The position numbers were made by a program, and so were the translations under genes. A stretch of DNA of 64,000 nucleotides from Prauserella aidingensis (lineage in GTDB: Bacteria > Actinomycetota > Actinomycetes > Mycobacteriales > Pseudonocardiaceae), in NCBI RefSeq assembly GCF_024171865.1, contig NZ_JAMTCN010000013.1, positions 1 to 64,000 on the forward strand, in the 5' to 3' direction. The notes under the pieces were generated by a model. That model searched no databases. It saw only the letters and a list, made by a program, of their open reading frames with translations, and was not told where the DNA came from. Positions 8,796-17,174 of this stretch are shown piece after piece (position 1 is the stretch's first letter; every line of letters starts with the position of its first letter).

Positions 8796-8809
8796 CTACT
8801 GCCGAGTAG
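8796..8809. promoter_or_regulatory. Palindromic operator of the P450 gene
   Basis: CTACT-GCCG-AGTAG, 18 bases before the GTG of the P450 at 7477-8778. The TACT-N4-AGTA core is a common TetR-family operator pattern in actinobacteria, including fatty-acid and lipid regulators. Confidence 0.45.
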
Positions 8810-8990
8810 GTACGGGTTCCAGTCTGCCCCCGTCGCGTCGCCGGGGAAAGGGGGCTCACCGCCGACCGGATCCGGACGGTCGTGTTCGCCTGCGACACGG
8901 TGTGGTCGCTCGGTTGCGCGGTGTTCGGCCGACGGGGCCGTTGACTCGTACCGCCACGTGACTCGCGCGCGGCGGGATACGGTACCGGAC

Positions 8991-10466
8991 ATGACGTCCC
9001 GTACCGGTCTCGGCGCCGCACGCACAGCGGTGTGGAGCGACTGGCGCAGACCCCGGCCGGATCCCGCGATCCAGCGTTCGGACGTGCTGATCACCGCAGG
9101 GGTGTTCGCCGGCATGGTGCTGGCCGTGCTGGCCATCAACGGCATGGGCGCCCAGGTCTTCGGAACGGCGCCGTCGCTGGCCGAACAGCTGGTCTGGGGC
9201 ACGGCGCTGTCGTTGCCGCTCGTGGCGAGGCGGCGGTTCCCGTCCGCGGTGCTGCTGTTCGTCGGCGCCGTGTTCATCGCCGCGCAGGCGCGCCAGATCG
9301 GGGACAACACCGTGCCATCGGTGTGCGTGTTCCTCGCGAGCTACAGCGTCGGCGCGTGGGAGCGCAACCGCATGCTCGCACGCTGGTCGCGGCTCGCGGT
9401 GATCATCGTGATGTTCCTGTGGCTGGCCTACTCGTTCGTCCAGGCCATGGCGGGGGACGTTCCCGAGTTCCCCGGTGCGCAGGGGCCGTTCGACCCGGTG
9501 CTGGCCTCGGTGGTCTACAGCACGCTCTTCAACGGCGTGTTCTTCGCCGCCGCATACTTCTACGGGAACATGGCGTGGGAAACGGCGCGCCGCAGGGCCG
9601 AACTGGAACAGCGCAACGACGAGCTGCAGCGCTCGCAGGAGGAGAACCTCCGCGGTGCGCTGGTGGCGGAACGGATCCGGATCGCGCGCGACCTGCACGA
9701 CGTCGTGGCGCACAGCGTGTCGGTGATGGGTATCCAGGCGGGGGCCGCGCGGCGCACGCTGGACCGTGACCCCGTGCTCGCGGGCGAGGCGCTCCAGACG
9801 GTGGAGGAGACCGCCCGGTCGGCGATCGGCGAGCTGCGCGGTCTGCTGGGTGTGCTGCGCTCGGACCCGGACCCGGCCGCCGTCCGAGGCGCCGGTGCGG
9901 GTGGGGACGCGAGTGGGGACGGCCGGGCGACCGGGGACGGGGCCACGGATCCGGCCGGCTCGACGGACAACAGCCTTGCAGGCAGCGGCTCGGGGGCCGG
10001 CGGTTCGGGGGCCGGTGGCTCGGGGGAGCAGAACGCCCGTGCGGCCTCGCCGGGGCTCGACGACATTCCCGACCTCGTGTCCAGAATGGACGCGGCCGGG
10101 GTCGAGGCGAGGTACGGCGCGTACGGCCAGGAACGGCCCGTTCCGGACGCGGTGGCGCTGTCGGCCTACCGCATCGTGCAGGAGGCGCTGACCAACGTCT
10201 CGAAACACTCCGGCGCCGAACAGGTCGACGTGCGCCTGCGGTACCTGACGAGTGCGCTCGAGGTCGAGGTCGTCGACGACGGGTACGGCCGGTCGTCGGC
10301 CGGTGGCAGCGGGCTCGGCCAGGCGGGCATGCGGGAGCGTGTCGCGGTGCACGGCGGCGAGATCGAAACGGGCCCGCGCGAGAGCGGGCGGGGATACCGG
10401 GTGTGGGCGAGCATGCCGCTCGGCCCGCGGCCGGTGTCGGCCACGACGCGGGAGGAGAGCTCGTGA
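8991..10466 (+). CDS. Sensor histidine kinase, NarL/DesK-type (HisKA_3)
   Basis: A 491-residue membrane kinase. Several N-terminal membrane helices (for example DVLITAGVFAGMVLAVLAI) lead to a short coiled coil (about residues 195-225, RRRAELEQRNDELQRSQEE). The dimerisation box ERIRIARDLHDVVAHSVSV follows, with the phospho-accepting histidine near 236. The ATP-binding domain keeps the DDG(Y)G N/G1-type box and GLGQAGMRERV. An unusual Gly/Ser/Asp low-complexity insert (about residues 292-352, with SGAGGSGAGG repeats) separates the dimerisation and ATPase regions. The ATG at 8991 lies seven bases after TACGGT, so a leaderless transcript is possible. Its stop overlaps the response regulator start. 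Confidence 0.93.
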   Translation: MTSRTGLGAARTAVWSDWRRPRPDPAIQRSDVLITAGVFAGMVLAVLAINGMGAQVFGTAPSLAEQLVWGTALSLPLVARRRFPSAVLLFVGAVFIAAQARQIGDNTVPSVCVFLASYSVGAWERNRMLARWSRLAVIIVMFLWLAYSFVQAMAGDVPEFPGAQGPFDPVLASVVYSTLFNGVFFAAAYFYGNMAWETARRRAELEQRNDELQRSQEENLRGALVAERIRIARDLHDVVAHSVSVMGIQAGAARRTLDRDPVLAGEALQTVEETARSAIGELRGLLGVLRSDPDPAAVRGAGAGGDASGDGRATGDGATDPAGSTDNSLAGSGSGAGGSGAGGSGEQNARAASPGLDDIPDLVSRMDAAGVEARYGAYGQERPVPDAVALSAYRIVQEALTNVSKHSGAEQVDVRLRYLTSALEVEVVDDGYGRSSAGGSGLGQAGMRERVAVHGGEIETGPRESGRGYRVWASMPLGPRPVSATTREESS

Positions 10467-11140
10467 CCGAGTCGTTGCGGGTCGTGCTGGTGGACGACCA
10501 GGATCTGGTGCGGGCGGGCTTCCGCGTCATCCTGGGTGCCGAGCCCGACGTGACGGTCGTCGGAGAGGCCGGTGACGGGCTCGAGGCGGTGCGGCTGGTC
10601 GGCGAGCTGTGCCCGGACGTCGTGCTGATGGACGTGCAGATGCCGGAGATCGACGGGCTCGAAGCGACGCGCCGCATCCTCGGTGAGCAGGCGGGCTCGA
10701 CCGCGCCGACGAAGGTCGTCATCCTCACGACGTTCGACAGGGAGGACTACCTGTTCGAGGCGTTGCAGGCGGGGGCGAGCGGGTTTCTGTTGAAGAATGC
10801 GTCGCCGGAGGATCTCGTCGAGTCGGTGCGCATCGTCGCCCGCGGGGACGCGCTGCTGTCGCCCGAGGTGACGAGGCGGGTGATCGCGCGGTTCAGCGGT
10901 GCGGCCGCCGCCCCTGCGCCCGCGACCAGACCCGACGTCCTGACCGAACGGGAGTACGAGGTGCTGGTCATGCTGGCCAGGGGCGCCTCCAACGGGGAGA
11001 TCGCCGAGCGGTTCGTCGTCAGCGAAGCCACCGTCAAGACCCACGTGTCGCGGGTGTTGACGAAACTCGACCTGCGCGACCGCACCCACGCCGTGGTGTT
11101 CGCCTACGAGAACGGGATCGTCGCGCCGGGAACGCCGTGA
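10463..11140 (+). CDS. Response regulator, NarL/LuxR family
   Basis: A 225-residue partner of the upstream kinase. The receiver domain has the acidic pair VDDQD, the phosphorylation site Asp57 (VLMDVQMP), the switch threonine (LTTFD) and the conserved lysine (LLKNA). The C-terminal LuxR helix-turn-helix reads LTEREYEVLVMLARGASNGEIAERFVVSEATVKTH (in parts). The GTG overlaps the kinase stop (GTGA) and follows GGAGGAG, so translation is coupled. The NatAB-like ABC transporter immediately downstream is a plausible target, as in many DesKR/LiaRS-like systems. Confidence 0.95.
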   Translation: MTESLRVVLVDDQDLVRAGFRVILGAEPDVTVVGEAGDGLEAVRLVGELCPDVVLMDVQMPEIDGLEATRRILGEQAGSTAPTKVVILTTFDREDYLFEALQAGASGFLLKNASPEDLVESVRIVARGDALLSPEVTRRVIARFSGAAAAPAPATRPDVLTEREYEVLVMLARGASNGEIAERFVVSEATVKTHVSRVLTKLDLRDRTHAVVFAYENGIVAPGTP

Positions 11141-11176
11141 CCACCGGTTCGGGACCGCCGGTGACCGGCGCGGACA

Positions 11177-11204
11177 CCGGCGTCATCCCCGAGGGTGACG
11201 CCGG
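11177..11204 (+). terminator. Probable terminator after the response regulator
   Basis: Inverted repeat CCGGCGTCA / TGACGCCGG with a 10-base loop, between the regulator stop and the ABC transporter promoter. No U-run follows, which is common in high-GC genomes. Confidence 0.4.
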
Positions 11205-11245
11205 GGATACATCGCGCGCCTGACGCGGGGCGGAGCCCGCGCTCC

Positions 11246-11251
11246 TAGTCT
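11246..11251 (+). promoter_or_regulatory. -10 element of a leaderless promoter for the ABC transporter
   Basis: TAGTCT ends six bases before the ATG at 11258, and no Shine-Dalgarno is present. This is the standard actinobacterial leaderless arrangement, where transcription starts at or next to the start codon. Confidence 0.55.
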
Positions 11252-11257
11252 GTCCGT

Positions 11258-12163
11258 ATGTTGAAGGTGAATGGCGTCAGCCGGAGCTTCGGAGACCACC
11301 GGGTCCTCGACTCGGTGTCGTTCGACGTGAAGCCCGGCCGGATGACGGGGTTTCTGGGGGCCAACGGCGCCGGCAAGACCACCGCGATGCGGATCATTCT
11401 GGGGGTCCTCAAGGCGGACGCGGGATCGGTCACGTGGAACGGGGAACCGGTCACGCAGGCGGTGCGGCAGCGGTTCGGGTACATGCCGGAGGAACGTGGC
11501 CTGTACCCGAAGATGAAGGTCGCGGAGCAGATCCAGTGGTTCGGCAGGCTGCACGGCATGTCGGCCGCCAAGGCGGCGGCGAACACCGAGCGACTGCTCG
11601 AGGAGCTCGACCTGCACACGCGCGCGAACGACAAGCTCGAAGCGCTGTCGCTCGGCAACCAGCAGCGCGCGCAGATCGCCGCGTCGCTGGTGCACGATCC
11701 GGCGCTGTTGATCCTCGACGAGCCGTTCTCGGGGCTGGATCCGATCGCGGTCGACACCGTGCTGCGGGTGCTGCGCCGGCGCGCGGCCGAAGGCGCCCCG
11801 GTGCTGTTCTCGAGCCACCAGCTCAGCGTGGTCGAGCAGCTGTGCGACGACCTGGTGATCATCTCCGGCGGTGACATCAAGGCCAGCGGTGAGCGGGACG
11901 AGATCAAGGAGCGTTACGGCACGCCGCGCTACGAGATCGTCGTCGGCTCGGACGCCGGATGGTTGCGCGACGTGCCGGGCATCAAGGTGACCAGTGTGGA
12001 CGGTCCGCGCGCGGTGATCGAACCCGCGTCGGCCGACGGATTCCGCACCGGCGGCCAGGCGCTGGACCAGCGGATCCTGCAGGAGGCGATGCGCCGCGGC
12101 GAGGTCCGTGCGTTCACGCCGGTCGTGCCGTCACTCAACGAGATCTTCAAGGAGGCGATCTGA
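11258..12163 (+). CDS. ABC transporter ATP-binding protein (NatA/DrrA-like)
   Basis: A 301-residue ATPase that should pair with the permease encoded next. It shows Walker A (GANGAGKTT), a Q-loop region ending in YMPEERGLYP, the signature LSLGNQQRAQIA, Walker B (LLILDEPFSGLDP) and the switch histidine (SSHQLS). The region after about 215 is the C-terminal domain found in NatA/DrrA exporters (DUF4162-like, ending PSLNEIFKEAI). The stop overlaps the next ATG. A leaderless promoter is visible just upstream. Confidence 0.95.
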   Translation: MLKVNGVSRSFGDHRVLDSVSFDVKPGRMTGFLGANGAGKTTAMRIILGVLKADAGSVTWNGEPVTQAVRQRFGYMPEERGLYPKMKVAEQIQWFGRLHGMSAAKAAANTERLLEELDLHTRANDKLEALSLGNQQRAQIAASLVHDPALLILDEPFSGLDPIAVDTVLRVLRRRAAEGAPVLFSSHQLSVVEQLCDDLVIISGGDIKASGERDEIKERYGTPRYEIVVGSDAGWLRDVPGIKVTSVDGPRAVIEPASADGFRTGGQALDQRILQEAMRRGEVRAFTPVVPSLNEIFKEAI

Positions 12164-13293
12164 TGACCAGCGTCGAGGAGCGGACCTCCGTGGACTCCGG
12201 CAACGCGGGCGGCCTGACGTTCATGCAGGCCACCTGGCTCGTCGCGGAACGTGAGATCAAGGCGTTCCTGCAGATGAAGGGCTTCTGGATCGGGCTGGCG
12301 ACGATCGTGATCGGGCTCTTCGCCGCGTCGATCCTGCCGAACGTGCTGGGCGGCGGGGACACGAAGGTCGCCGTCACGAGTGCCGAGGTGGCGCAGACGC
12401 TCGAGGCGGGCCCGTTCGACGTCGAGCGCACCGACGACGCCGCCGGTGCGGAGGAGCTGGTCCGCAGCGAAGAGGTCGAGGCTGCGGTCGTACCGGACAC
12501 GACGGGGCAGTCGCCGACGGGCGTCGAGGTCGTCGCGCTCGAGAACCCGCCGAGCGATCTCATGGCGTCGCTGGGCGCGCCGCCACCGGTGAACCTGCTC
12601 GACCCGGGCGACGTCGGCGAGGGTGAGAAACAGCTCGTCATCATGGTGTTCGCGCTCGTGTTCATGATGTTCGCCATGGGCGGTACGGCGATCGCGCAGA
12701 GCGCGGTCACCGAGAAGCAGACCCGGGTCGTCGAGATCCTGGTGTCGACCCTGCCGGTGAAGTCGTTGCTGGCAGGCAAGATCGTGGGCCACGCACTGCT
12801 CACCATCGGACAGGTCGTCGTGCTGGCCATCGCGGCACCGATCGCGTTGCAGGCAGGGGGCAACGAGGAGTTGCTCCAGATCATCCTGCCCGCGCTCGGC
12901 TGGTACGTGCCGTTCCTGATCCTCGGGTTCCTGCTGCTGTCGTCGATGTGGGCGGTCGCCGGGTCGCTGGTGAGCAGGCAGGAGGACCTCGGCTCGACGA
13001 TGGGCCTGGTCATGATGCTGGTGTTCGGCCCGTACATGGCCGTCATCCTCCTGTCCGACAACGAGACGGCCATGTCGGTGCTGTCGTACGTGCCGTTCTC
13101 GGCCGCCATCGCGATGCCGGTGCGCCTGTTCATCGGTGACGCCCAGCTGTGGGAGCCGTTCCTGTCGCTCGGCCTGATGGTCGTCATGATCGTGCTGATC
13201 ACCGCTGCCGCCACCCGGATCTACGCGGGCTCGGTGCTGCAGACCGGTGGCAAGGTCAAGCTGTCCCGCGCGTGGTCGGCCGCGTCGGACTGA
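12163..13293 (+). CDS. ABC-2 type permease (NatB-like)
   Basis: A 376-residue membrane subunit. One helix near residues 40-60 (FWIGLATIVIGLFAASILP) is followed by a large extracellular domain of about 110 residues, then a run of five or six helices starting near LVIMVFALVFMMFAMGG. The cytoplasmic loop AVTEKQTRVVEILVSTLPVKSLLAGKIVGH is the diagnostic segment of ABC2_membrane_3/NatB permeases. The ATG overlaps the ATPase stop. Together they form an exporter, perhaps for ions, lipids or peptide antibiotics; the upstream two-component system may control it. Confidence 0.93.
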   Translation: MTSVEERTSVDSGNAGGLTFMQATWLVAEREIKAFLQMKGFWIGLATIVIGLFAASILPNVLGGGDTKVAVTSAEVAQTLEAGPFDVERTDDAAGAEELVRSEEVEAAVVPDTTGQSPTGVEVVALENPPSDLMASLGAPPPVNLLDPGDVGEGEKQLVIMVFALVFMMFAMGGTAIAQSAVTEKQTRVVEILVSTLPVKSLLAGKIVGHALLTIGQVVVLAIAAPIALQAGGNEELLQIILPALGWYVPFLILGFLLLSSMWAVAGSLVSRQEDLGSTMGLVMMLVFGPYMAVILLSDNETAMSVLSYVPFSAAIAMPVRLFIGDAQLWEPFLSLGLMVVMIVLITAAATRIYAGSVLQTGGKVKLSRAWSAASD

Positions 13294-13304
13294 CCACCCG
13301 CGAC

Positions 13305-13338
13305 GGCGGTCCCCGGTCGAGCACGGCCGGGGACCACC
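13305..13338 (+). terminator. Terminator after the ABC permease
   Basis: 12-bp arms (GGCGGTCCCCGG / CCGGGGACCACC, one G-U pair) with a 10-base loop, starting 12 bases after the stop. Confidence 0.6.
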
Positions 13339-13353
13339 GTGGCGGTCGCCCCG

Positions 13354-13691
13354 TCAGGCGAAGGGAACGCCCGTCCCGCGGTAGTGGCATCCGGCACGTT
13401 CGACGGAGCGCTTGTCGAGCAGGTTGCGGATGCTCTCCGGCCCCGTCCGTGGAGGTTCACGGCCAGCCGGGGCGGTTCGCCCGGCCAGGACAGCGTGCCG
13501 AGGCCGGGCGTCGGCAACAACTCGTCCACGGCGTCGATCAGCTCGACGAGGTCGGCGAGCTCGCCGGGTGCGGCGAGGACGAGCCGCTCGTCGGGCAGGT
13601 GACGCCGCAGGCCGCGCAACGCCGGCACGGCGGTCAGCAGATCGCCGATGCCGAGCGCGCGCAGCACGAGAACGCCGCCGCTCACGGCCAT
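13354..13691 (-). pseudogene. Remnant of a GT9 (heptosyltransferase-like) gene
   Basis: The frame starting at the ATG 13689-13691 (with GGAGGG upstream) reads VLVLRALGIGDLLTAVPALRGLRRHLP and ends AVNLHGRG. This is a good N-terminal third of a GT9 glycosyltransferase, with the GIGD motif. One G is missing in the run near 13440. The frame then continues as PESIRNLLDKRSVERAGC and stops at 13354. Only about 112 residues remain of an expected 300-350, so both a frameshift and a C-terminal loss are present. An intact GT9 is at 24482-25549. Confidence 0.7.
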
Positions 13692-13812
13692 GATCCCTCC
13701 TCCGAGGAGCACACCACCATCTCGCGGACCTCACACCCGGCAGGCTGTTGGAGCGCGAAGACCACGGTGCGCGCGACGTCGGCCGGGTCGTCGAGGCGCG
13801 CGTCCTCGGGAC
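13682..13812 (-). pseudogene. C-terminal remnant of an SDR oxidoreductase
   Basis: The minus-strand frame PEDARLDDPADVARTVVFAL-QQPAGCEVREMVVCSSEEGSW ends at 13682. This is the characteristic C-terminal tail of short-chain dehydrogenases (DPADVARTVVFALQQP). No nucleotide-binding or catalytic part remains. Its stop overlaps the ATG of the GT9 remnant, which preserves the original operon junction. Confidence 0.65.
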
Positions 13813-13995
13813 ACGCCCGACCGGAGCACCGCCCGCCAGCGCGGCCGCCGCGGCGGCCGCGAACCGGTCGCCTGCGCCGCACGCGTCCACCATCCGACCG
13901 GCGGGCGGAGCCGCACGGCACGGAGATCACCTCGACGTCCCGACCGAGCAGTGTGGACAGTTCGCGCCCTGCGTCGTCCCGAGAGTGGGTAGCCG
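13813..13995 (-). pseudogene. C-terminal remnant of a PfkB-family sugar kinase
   Basis: The minus strand encodes RDDAGRELSTLLGRDVEVISVP in one frame, then VDACGAGDRFAAAAAAALAGG in another. The second piece is the PfkB signature with the anion-hole and catalytic Asp (GAGDxF). It is joined directly to the SDR tail, so the kinase lacks its N-terminus and last residues and is frameshifted. In a heptose locus the expected PfkB enzyme is the HldE-type heptose-phosphate kinase. That identity is inference. Confidence 0.6.
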
Positions 13996-14001
13996 CCCGC
14001 T

Positions 14002-14934
14002 ATGCGGGTGCTCCTGACGAGCTGGGCGAGTTTCGCCCGCGGCGAGGCCACGGCGGGTGACGTACGGGCGGTACGTGCCGTCTCCGACGCGTTGTCCGAA
14101 TCGGGCGTGTGCCACGACACCGCGTGGAGTCCCGGATTCCTGCCCGGAGAGTTGCATGTGGACGATGCGCCGCCGTCGAGGTACTCGCACCTGGTGTTCG
14201 CGTGCGGCCCCGTGCACGGGTGGCAGATCCGGGAACTCCACGAGCGATACTCCGCGTGCCGCCGGATCGCGGTGGGCGTCTCGGTGCCCGACCCGAACGA
14301 CCCGGCGGCGACCGGGTTCCACCGGGTCCTGCCGCGGGACGACGCGGCGTCCGGAGGTGCCGTGTCCGGAGGTGCGGTGTCGGGAGATGCCGCGTCCAGA
14401 AGGGCGGTGGCCGCCGGTGCCGACCTGTCGCTGGCGGCGCCCTGCGAACGCAGGCCCGTGGTCGGTGTGACGCTCGCTCTCGGCCAGCCCGAGTACGGGA
14501 GAGCGGGGCGGCACGACGTCGTCCACGAGGCGTTGACCGCGTGGCTGCGCCGGACCGACGTGGACAGAGTCCCGCTCGACACCCGCCTGGCGACCGACGA
14601 CTGGCGTCACTGCGCGACGCCGGACCAGTTCGGGTCGGTGCCGGCGGCCATGGACGCCGTCGTGTCGACGCGGCTGCACAGGCTCGTGCTCGGGCTCGCG
14701 GCGGGCGTCCCGGTGCTCGCCGTCGACCCCGTCGCGGGCGGCGGGAAGGTCACCGCGCAGGCGCGGGTGCTGGGGTGGCCCGTCGTCGGCGCGGGTGATG
14801 TCCACGACCACGCCGGGCTGTCACGGGCACTGGAGTGGTGCCTGTCGGACGGGGCGCGGACCCGGGTCACCGAGGCCGTCCGGTCGGCGCGCGCGTGCGT
14901 GCCGACCGGACGGTTGCTCGCCGAGATCGCGTGA
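14002..14934 (+). CDS. Polysaccharide pyruvyl transferase family protein
   Basis: A 310-residue protein with the C-terminal hallmark of the CsaB/WcaK family, DAVVSTRLHRLVLGLAAGVPVLAVDP. In such enzymes this segment holds the conserved Ser-Arg-His that handles PEP or nucleotide sugar when ketal pyruvate is put on cell-wall polymers. A short low-complexity insert (SGGAVSGGAVSGDAAS) lies near residues 115-130. The ATG at 14002 has no Shine-Dalgarno; GGGTAGCCG lies six bases upstream, so the message may be leaderless. It stands at the edge of the glycan locus, next to the fossil kinase-SDR-GT9 operon transcribed the other way. Confidence 0.8.
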   Translation: MRVLLTSWASFARGEATAGDVRAVRAVSDALSESGVCHDTAWSPGFLPGELHVDDAPPSRYSHLVFACGPVHGWQIRELHERYSACRRIAVGVSVPDPNDPAATGFHRVLPRDDAASGGAVSGGAVSGDAASRRAVAAGADLSLAAPCERRPVVGVTLALGQPEYGRAGRHDVVHEALTAWLRRTDVDRVPLDTRLATDDWRHCATPDQFGSVPAAMDAVVSTRLHRLVLGLAAGVPVLAVDPVAGGGKVTAQARVLGWPVVGAGDVHDHAGLSRALEWCLSDGARTRVTEAVRSARACVPTGRLLAEIA

Positions 14935-14943
14935 CGCGCGGTC

Positions 14944-16386
14944 TCAGCCGGACACCCTCAGCGCGAAGTGATTCAGGCTCGCGGGGACCCGGCCGCCGTC
15001 GAGTCGGGCACCCCCGGTCGCGTCCAACCGCGGCTCGCGCTCCCGGAGAACGGCGGCGAGGAACGTGGCCGTGGTGAACAGGACGACATCCCTGCCGGGA
15101 CACGCCGCGGGGCCCGCGCTGAACGGCACGAGTGCGGGCTGTGCCGCGGCTCGCCCGTCCAGCCAGACGTCGGGGGCGAACCGGTCGGCGTAGGGCAGGC
15201 GGGCGGAGTCCCGGTGGAACAACGGTGCGAAGGCGAGGAGGGTCGCGCCGTTCCGGGCCCACGCGGTGTCGGTACGCGCCTCGCGCAGAAGTGCCGGTGT
15301 GGTGGGCCACAGTCGCAGCGATTCGAGTACGCAGGCGCGCAGGAACGGCAGCTGTCGCGCGGTGTCCGCCGCTCCGTCCCGCGCTTCCTCGCGGGCACGG
15401 CGGAGCATGTCCGGCTGCGCGGCGAGCAGCGCCAGCGTCCGGAACGTCGCGATGCCGGCGGCGTCGAAGGCGAACAACCAGTGCAGCAGCTGACTCGCGA
15501 CGGCGTCGGACACCGAACCGGCCCCGGTGCCGCCCGAGCCGTGCGACCGGCCCGCGTTCCCGTCCTCCGCGGCCGAGGCGGCGAGGACGGACGCGAGACT
15601 GCCCGGCCGGTGCGAGGCGACCTGCTGTTGGACGAGTTCGAGCAGCCGTGTCCGCTGCCGCCGGAGTTTCGGAACGAGGTAGGCCCAGTTCGCGCGTTGT
15701 CGCAGCGTGGTGAGCAGCGCGGTGATCTCCCGGTCGTCGACCGTGTCGCCGCCGAGAGTGATCTCCCTGACCAGCCGCCACCAGGTGTCGGCGAACTGCG
15801 CCCAGTCGACGACGTTCGGGAGCTCGGCGACGTGGGAGGCGATCGTCGCCGCCCAGTCGCCCGCGAGGTGGTGCACCTCGCGGGCGGGTTCGAGCACATC
15901 CTCGTTCAGGTCGCGGCGCTCGGCCCGCTCGTCGCCCTCCGAGATGAGCACGCCGTGCGGTTGGAACCGGCTCAGCGCGGCACGCTTCTCCAGCGTCGCG
16001 GGGCTGAACGGGGTCGGTGCCTCCGCGAGCAGGTGGCCGACGTCCGCGTGGTCCAACAGGACCGTGACCGATCGTCCCGGCCGCCGGAGCCGAACGGGCC
16101 GGCCGCGGTGGTCGCGCCGGAGCTTGCGCAGTGTCGTGACGGCGAGCCGGTCCACGTCGTAGCGTTCGACCATTTGCATCGCCGCGGGCCGTCGTCTGAT
16201 CAGACCCGTCGCCACGGCCGGCAGCAACACCGTCGCGGCGACCCGCGTCGTCTCGCCGAGGGTCGCCGTGTCGGCGGCCGGATGCGGTTCGTCGGCGCGG
16301 AGGGTCGCCGTGGTGGGGATCGCCCGTGCTGTCGTGGCCGATCCTCCCGCCGCCCGGTCGGGCATGGCTCGGTCGGGTGTGGTCAT
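14944..16386 (-). CDS. Cytochrome P450
   Basis: A 480-residue divergent P450. The haem loop is FSAGPAACPGRDVVLF with the cysteine ligand, the ExxR is ESLRLWPTTP, and the I-helix is AFDAAGIATFRTLALL, where the usual acid-Thr pair is weakened to G-I-A-T. The first 60 residues are low-complexity and probably disordered. A Gly/Ser-rich insert (AGRSHGSGGTGAGS) lies before the I-helix. The ATG at 16384-16386 is preceded by AGGA. It is convergent with the pyruvyl transferase and divergent from the DUF4383-like gene. The CPG motif and length recall the CYP110-like/plant-type group; substrate unknown. Confidence 0.85.
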   Translation of the reverse strand: MTTPDRAMPDRAAGGSATTARAIPTTATLRADEPHPAADTATLGETTRVAATVLLPAVATGLIRRRPAAMQMVERYDVDRLAVTTLRKLRRDHRGRPVRLRRPGRSVTVLLDHADVGHLLAEAPTPFSPATLEKRAALSRFQPHGVLISEGDERAERRDLNEDVLEPAREVHHLAGDWAATIASHVAELPNVVDWAQFADTWWRLVREITLGGDTVDDREITALLTTLRQRANWAYLVPKLRRQRTRLLELVQQQVASHRPGSLASVLAASAAEDGNAGRSHGSGGTGAGSVSDAVASQLLHWLFAFDAAGIATFRTLALLAAQPDMLRRAREEARDGAADTARQLPFLRACVLESLRLWPTTPALLREARTDTAWARNGATLLAFAPLFHRDSARLPYADRFAPDVWLDGRAAAQPALVPFSAGPAACPGRDVVLFTTATFLAAVLREREPRLDATGGARLDGGRVPASLNHFALRVSG

Positions 16387-16481
16387 GTCGTCCTGGTACC
16401 CCGCGCGGCGGCGGGTGAATCGACGCGAGTCGGTGACGACCGTCCCCGTTTCGGCTGTGTCACCTCGGGAACACCTCGGAC

Positions 16482-16916
16482 ATGTCGGGCAGCAACGCAA
16501 GGTGGGACAGGAGTCGTCCGCACACGGGATTCCGGGCGCGGGCGATCCTCTGTGTCGTCGGTGCCTGTTACGTCGCGCTCGGCGTCGCCGGGATGGCGAG
16601 CGGCCCCGGCCGAGTGCTGGTCTTCAGCTCGGGGCTGCTGCTCGACCTGGTGCGCACGGGTGTCGGTCTGCTGTGCCTCACCGCACTGCACCCCCGTGCG
16701 TCGGCCACCGCGATCGGCTGGTTCCTCACCGTGGGATTCACCGCGCTCGTCGCCTACGGGGTGCCCGCGGCCATCGCCACGGACAGGATCGACGTGGACC
16801 ACGTCTTCCCGATCTCATGGGCGGACAACGTGCTGCACCTCGCGACAGCACTCGTGGGATTCACCGTCGCGATCACGCGGTACCGCGTACGCGACGTCGT
16901 GTCGCCCGGACAGTGA
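16482..16916 (+). CDS. DUF4383-like four-helix membrane protein
   Basis: A 144-residue protein with four predicted helices: AILCVVGACYVALGVAGMA, VLVFSSGLLLDLVRTGVGL, IGWFLTVGFTALVAYGV and DNVLHLATALVGFTVAI. The D-N-x-L-H-L motif before the last helix is typical of the small DUF4383 family. Function unknown. It is divergent from the P450, with 95 bases between starts. Confidence 0.75.
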   Translation: MSGSNARWDRSRPHTGFRARAILCVVGACYVALGVAGMASGPGRVLVFSSGLLLDLVRTGVGLLCLTALHPRASATAIGWFLTVGFTALVAYGVPAAIATDRIDVDHVFPISWADNVLHLATALVGFTVAITRYRVRDVVSPGQ

Positions 16917-16971
16917 TCCCGGGCAGTGATCCCGGCGTCGATCCCGGGCAGTGATCTCGGGCGGCGCTCCC
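16908..16971. repeat. Tandem 13-bp repeat at the end of the DUF4383-like gene
   Basis: Five imperfect units of GGGCAGTGATCCC (one is 12 bp) spanning the stop codon and the first 55 bases downstream. Each unit can place an in-frame TGA, so copy-number change would barely alter the protein. The remaining space to 17174 holds no gene I can support. Confidence 0.6.
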
Positions 16972-17174
16972 GGCGACGCGACCGCGCCGGAAGCGACGTC
17001 CGCGGCCTGCGGCGCCTGACGTCGCCCGACCCCGCGGTCCGTCCACAGTGACCACAGAACCGTCCACAACGGCGATTCGACCTGTGCAGCGTTTAGGCCG
17101 TACCACGAAGGGAAACGACCACGGTACGTCATTGACCGCTTCAAGCGGGAGTCGAGTAGCACGGGAGGTGGCCG

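Noticed and set aside
13987..13995. GGGTAGCCG before the pyruvyl transferase as a SigF promoter
   Set aside because: There is no GTTT-like -35 at 14-17 bases; the same holds for the copy at 20285-20293.
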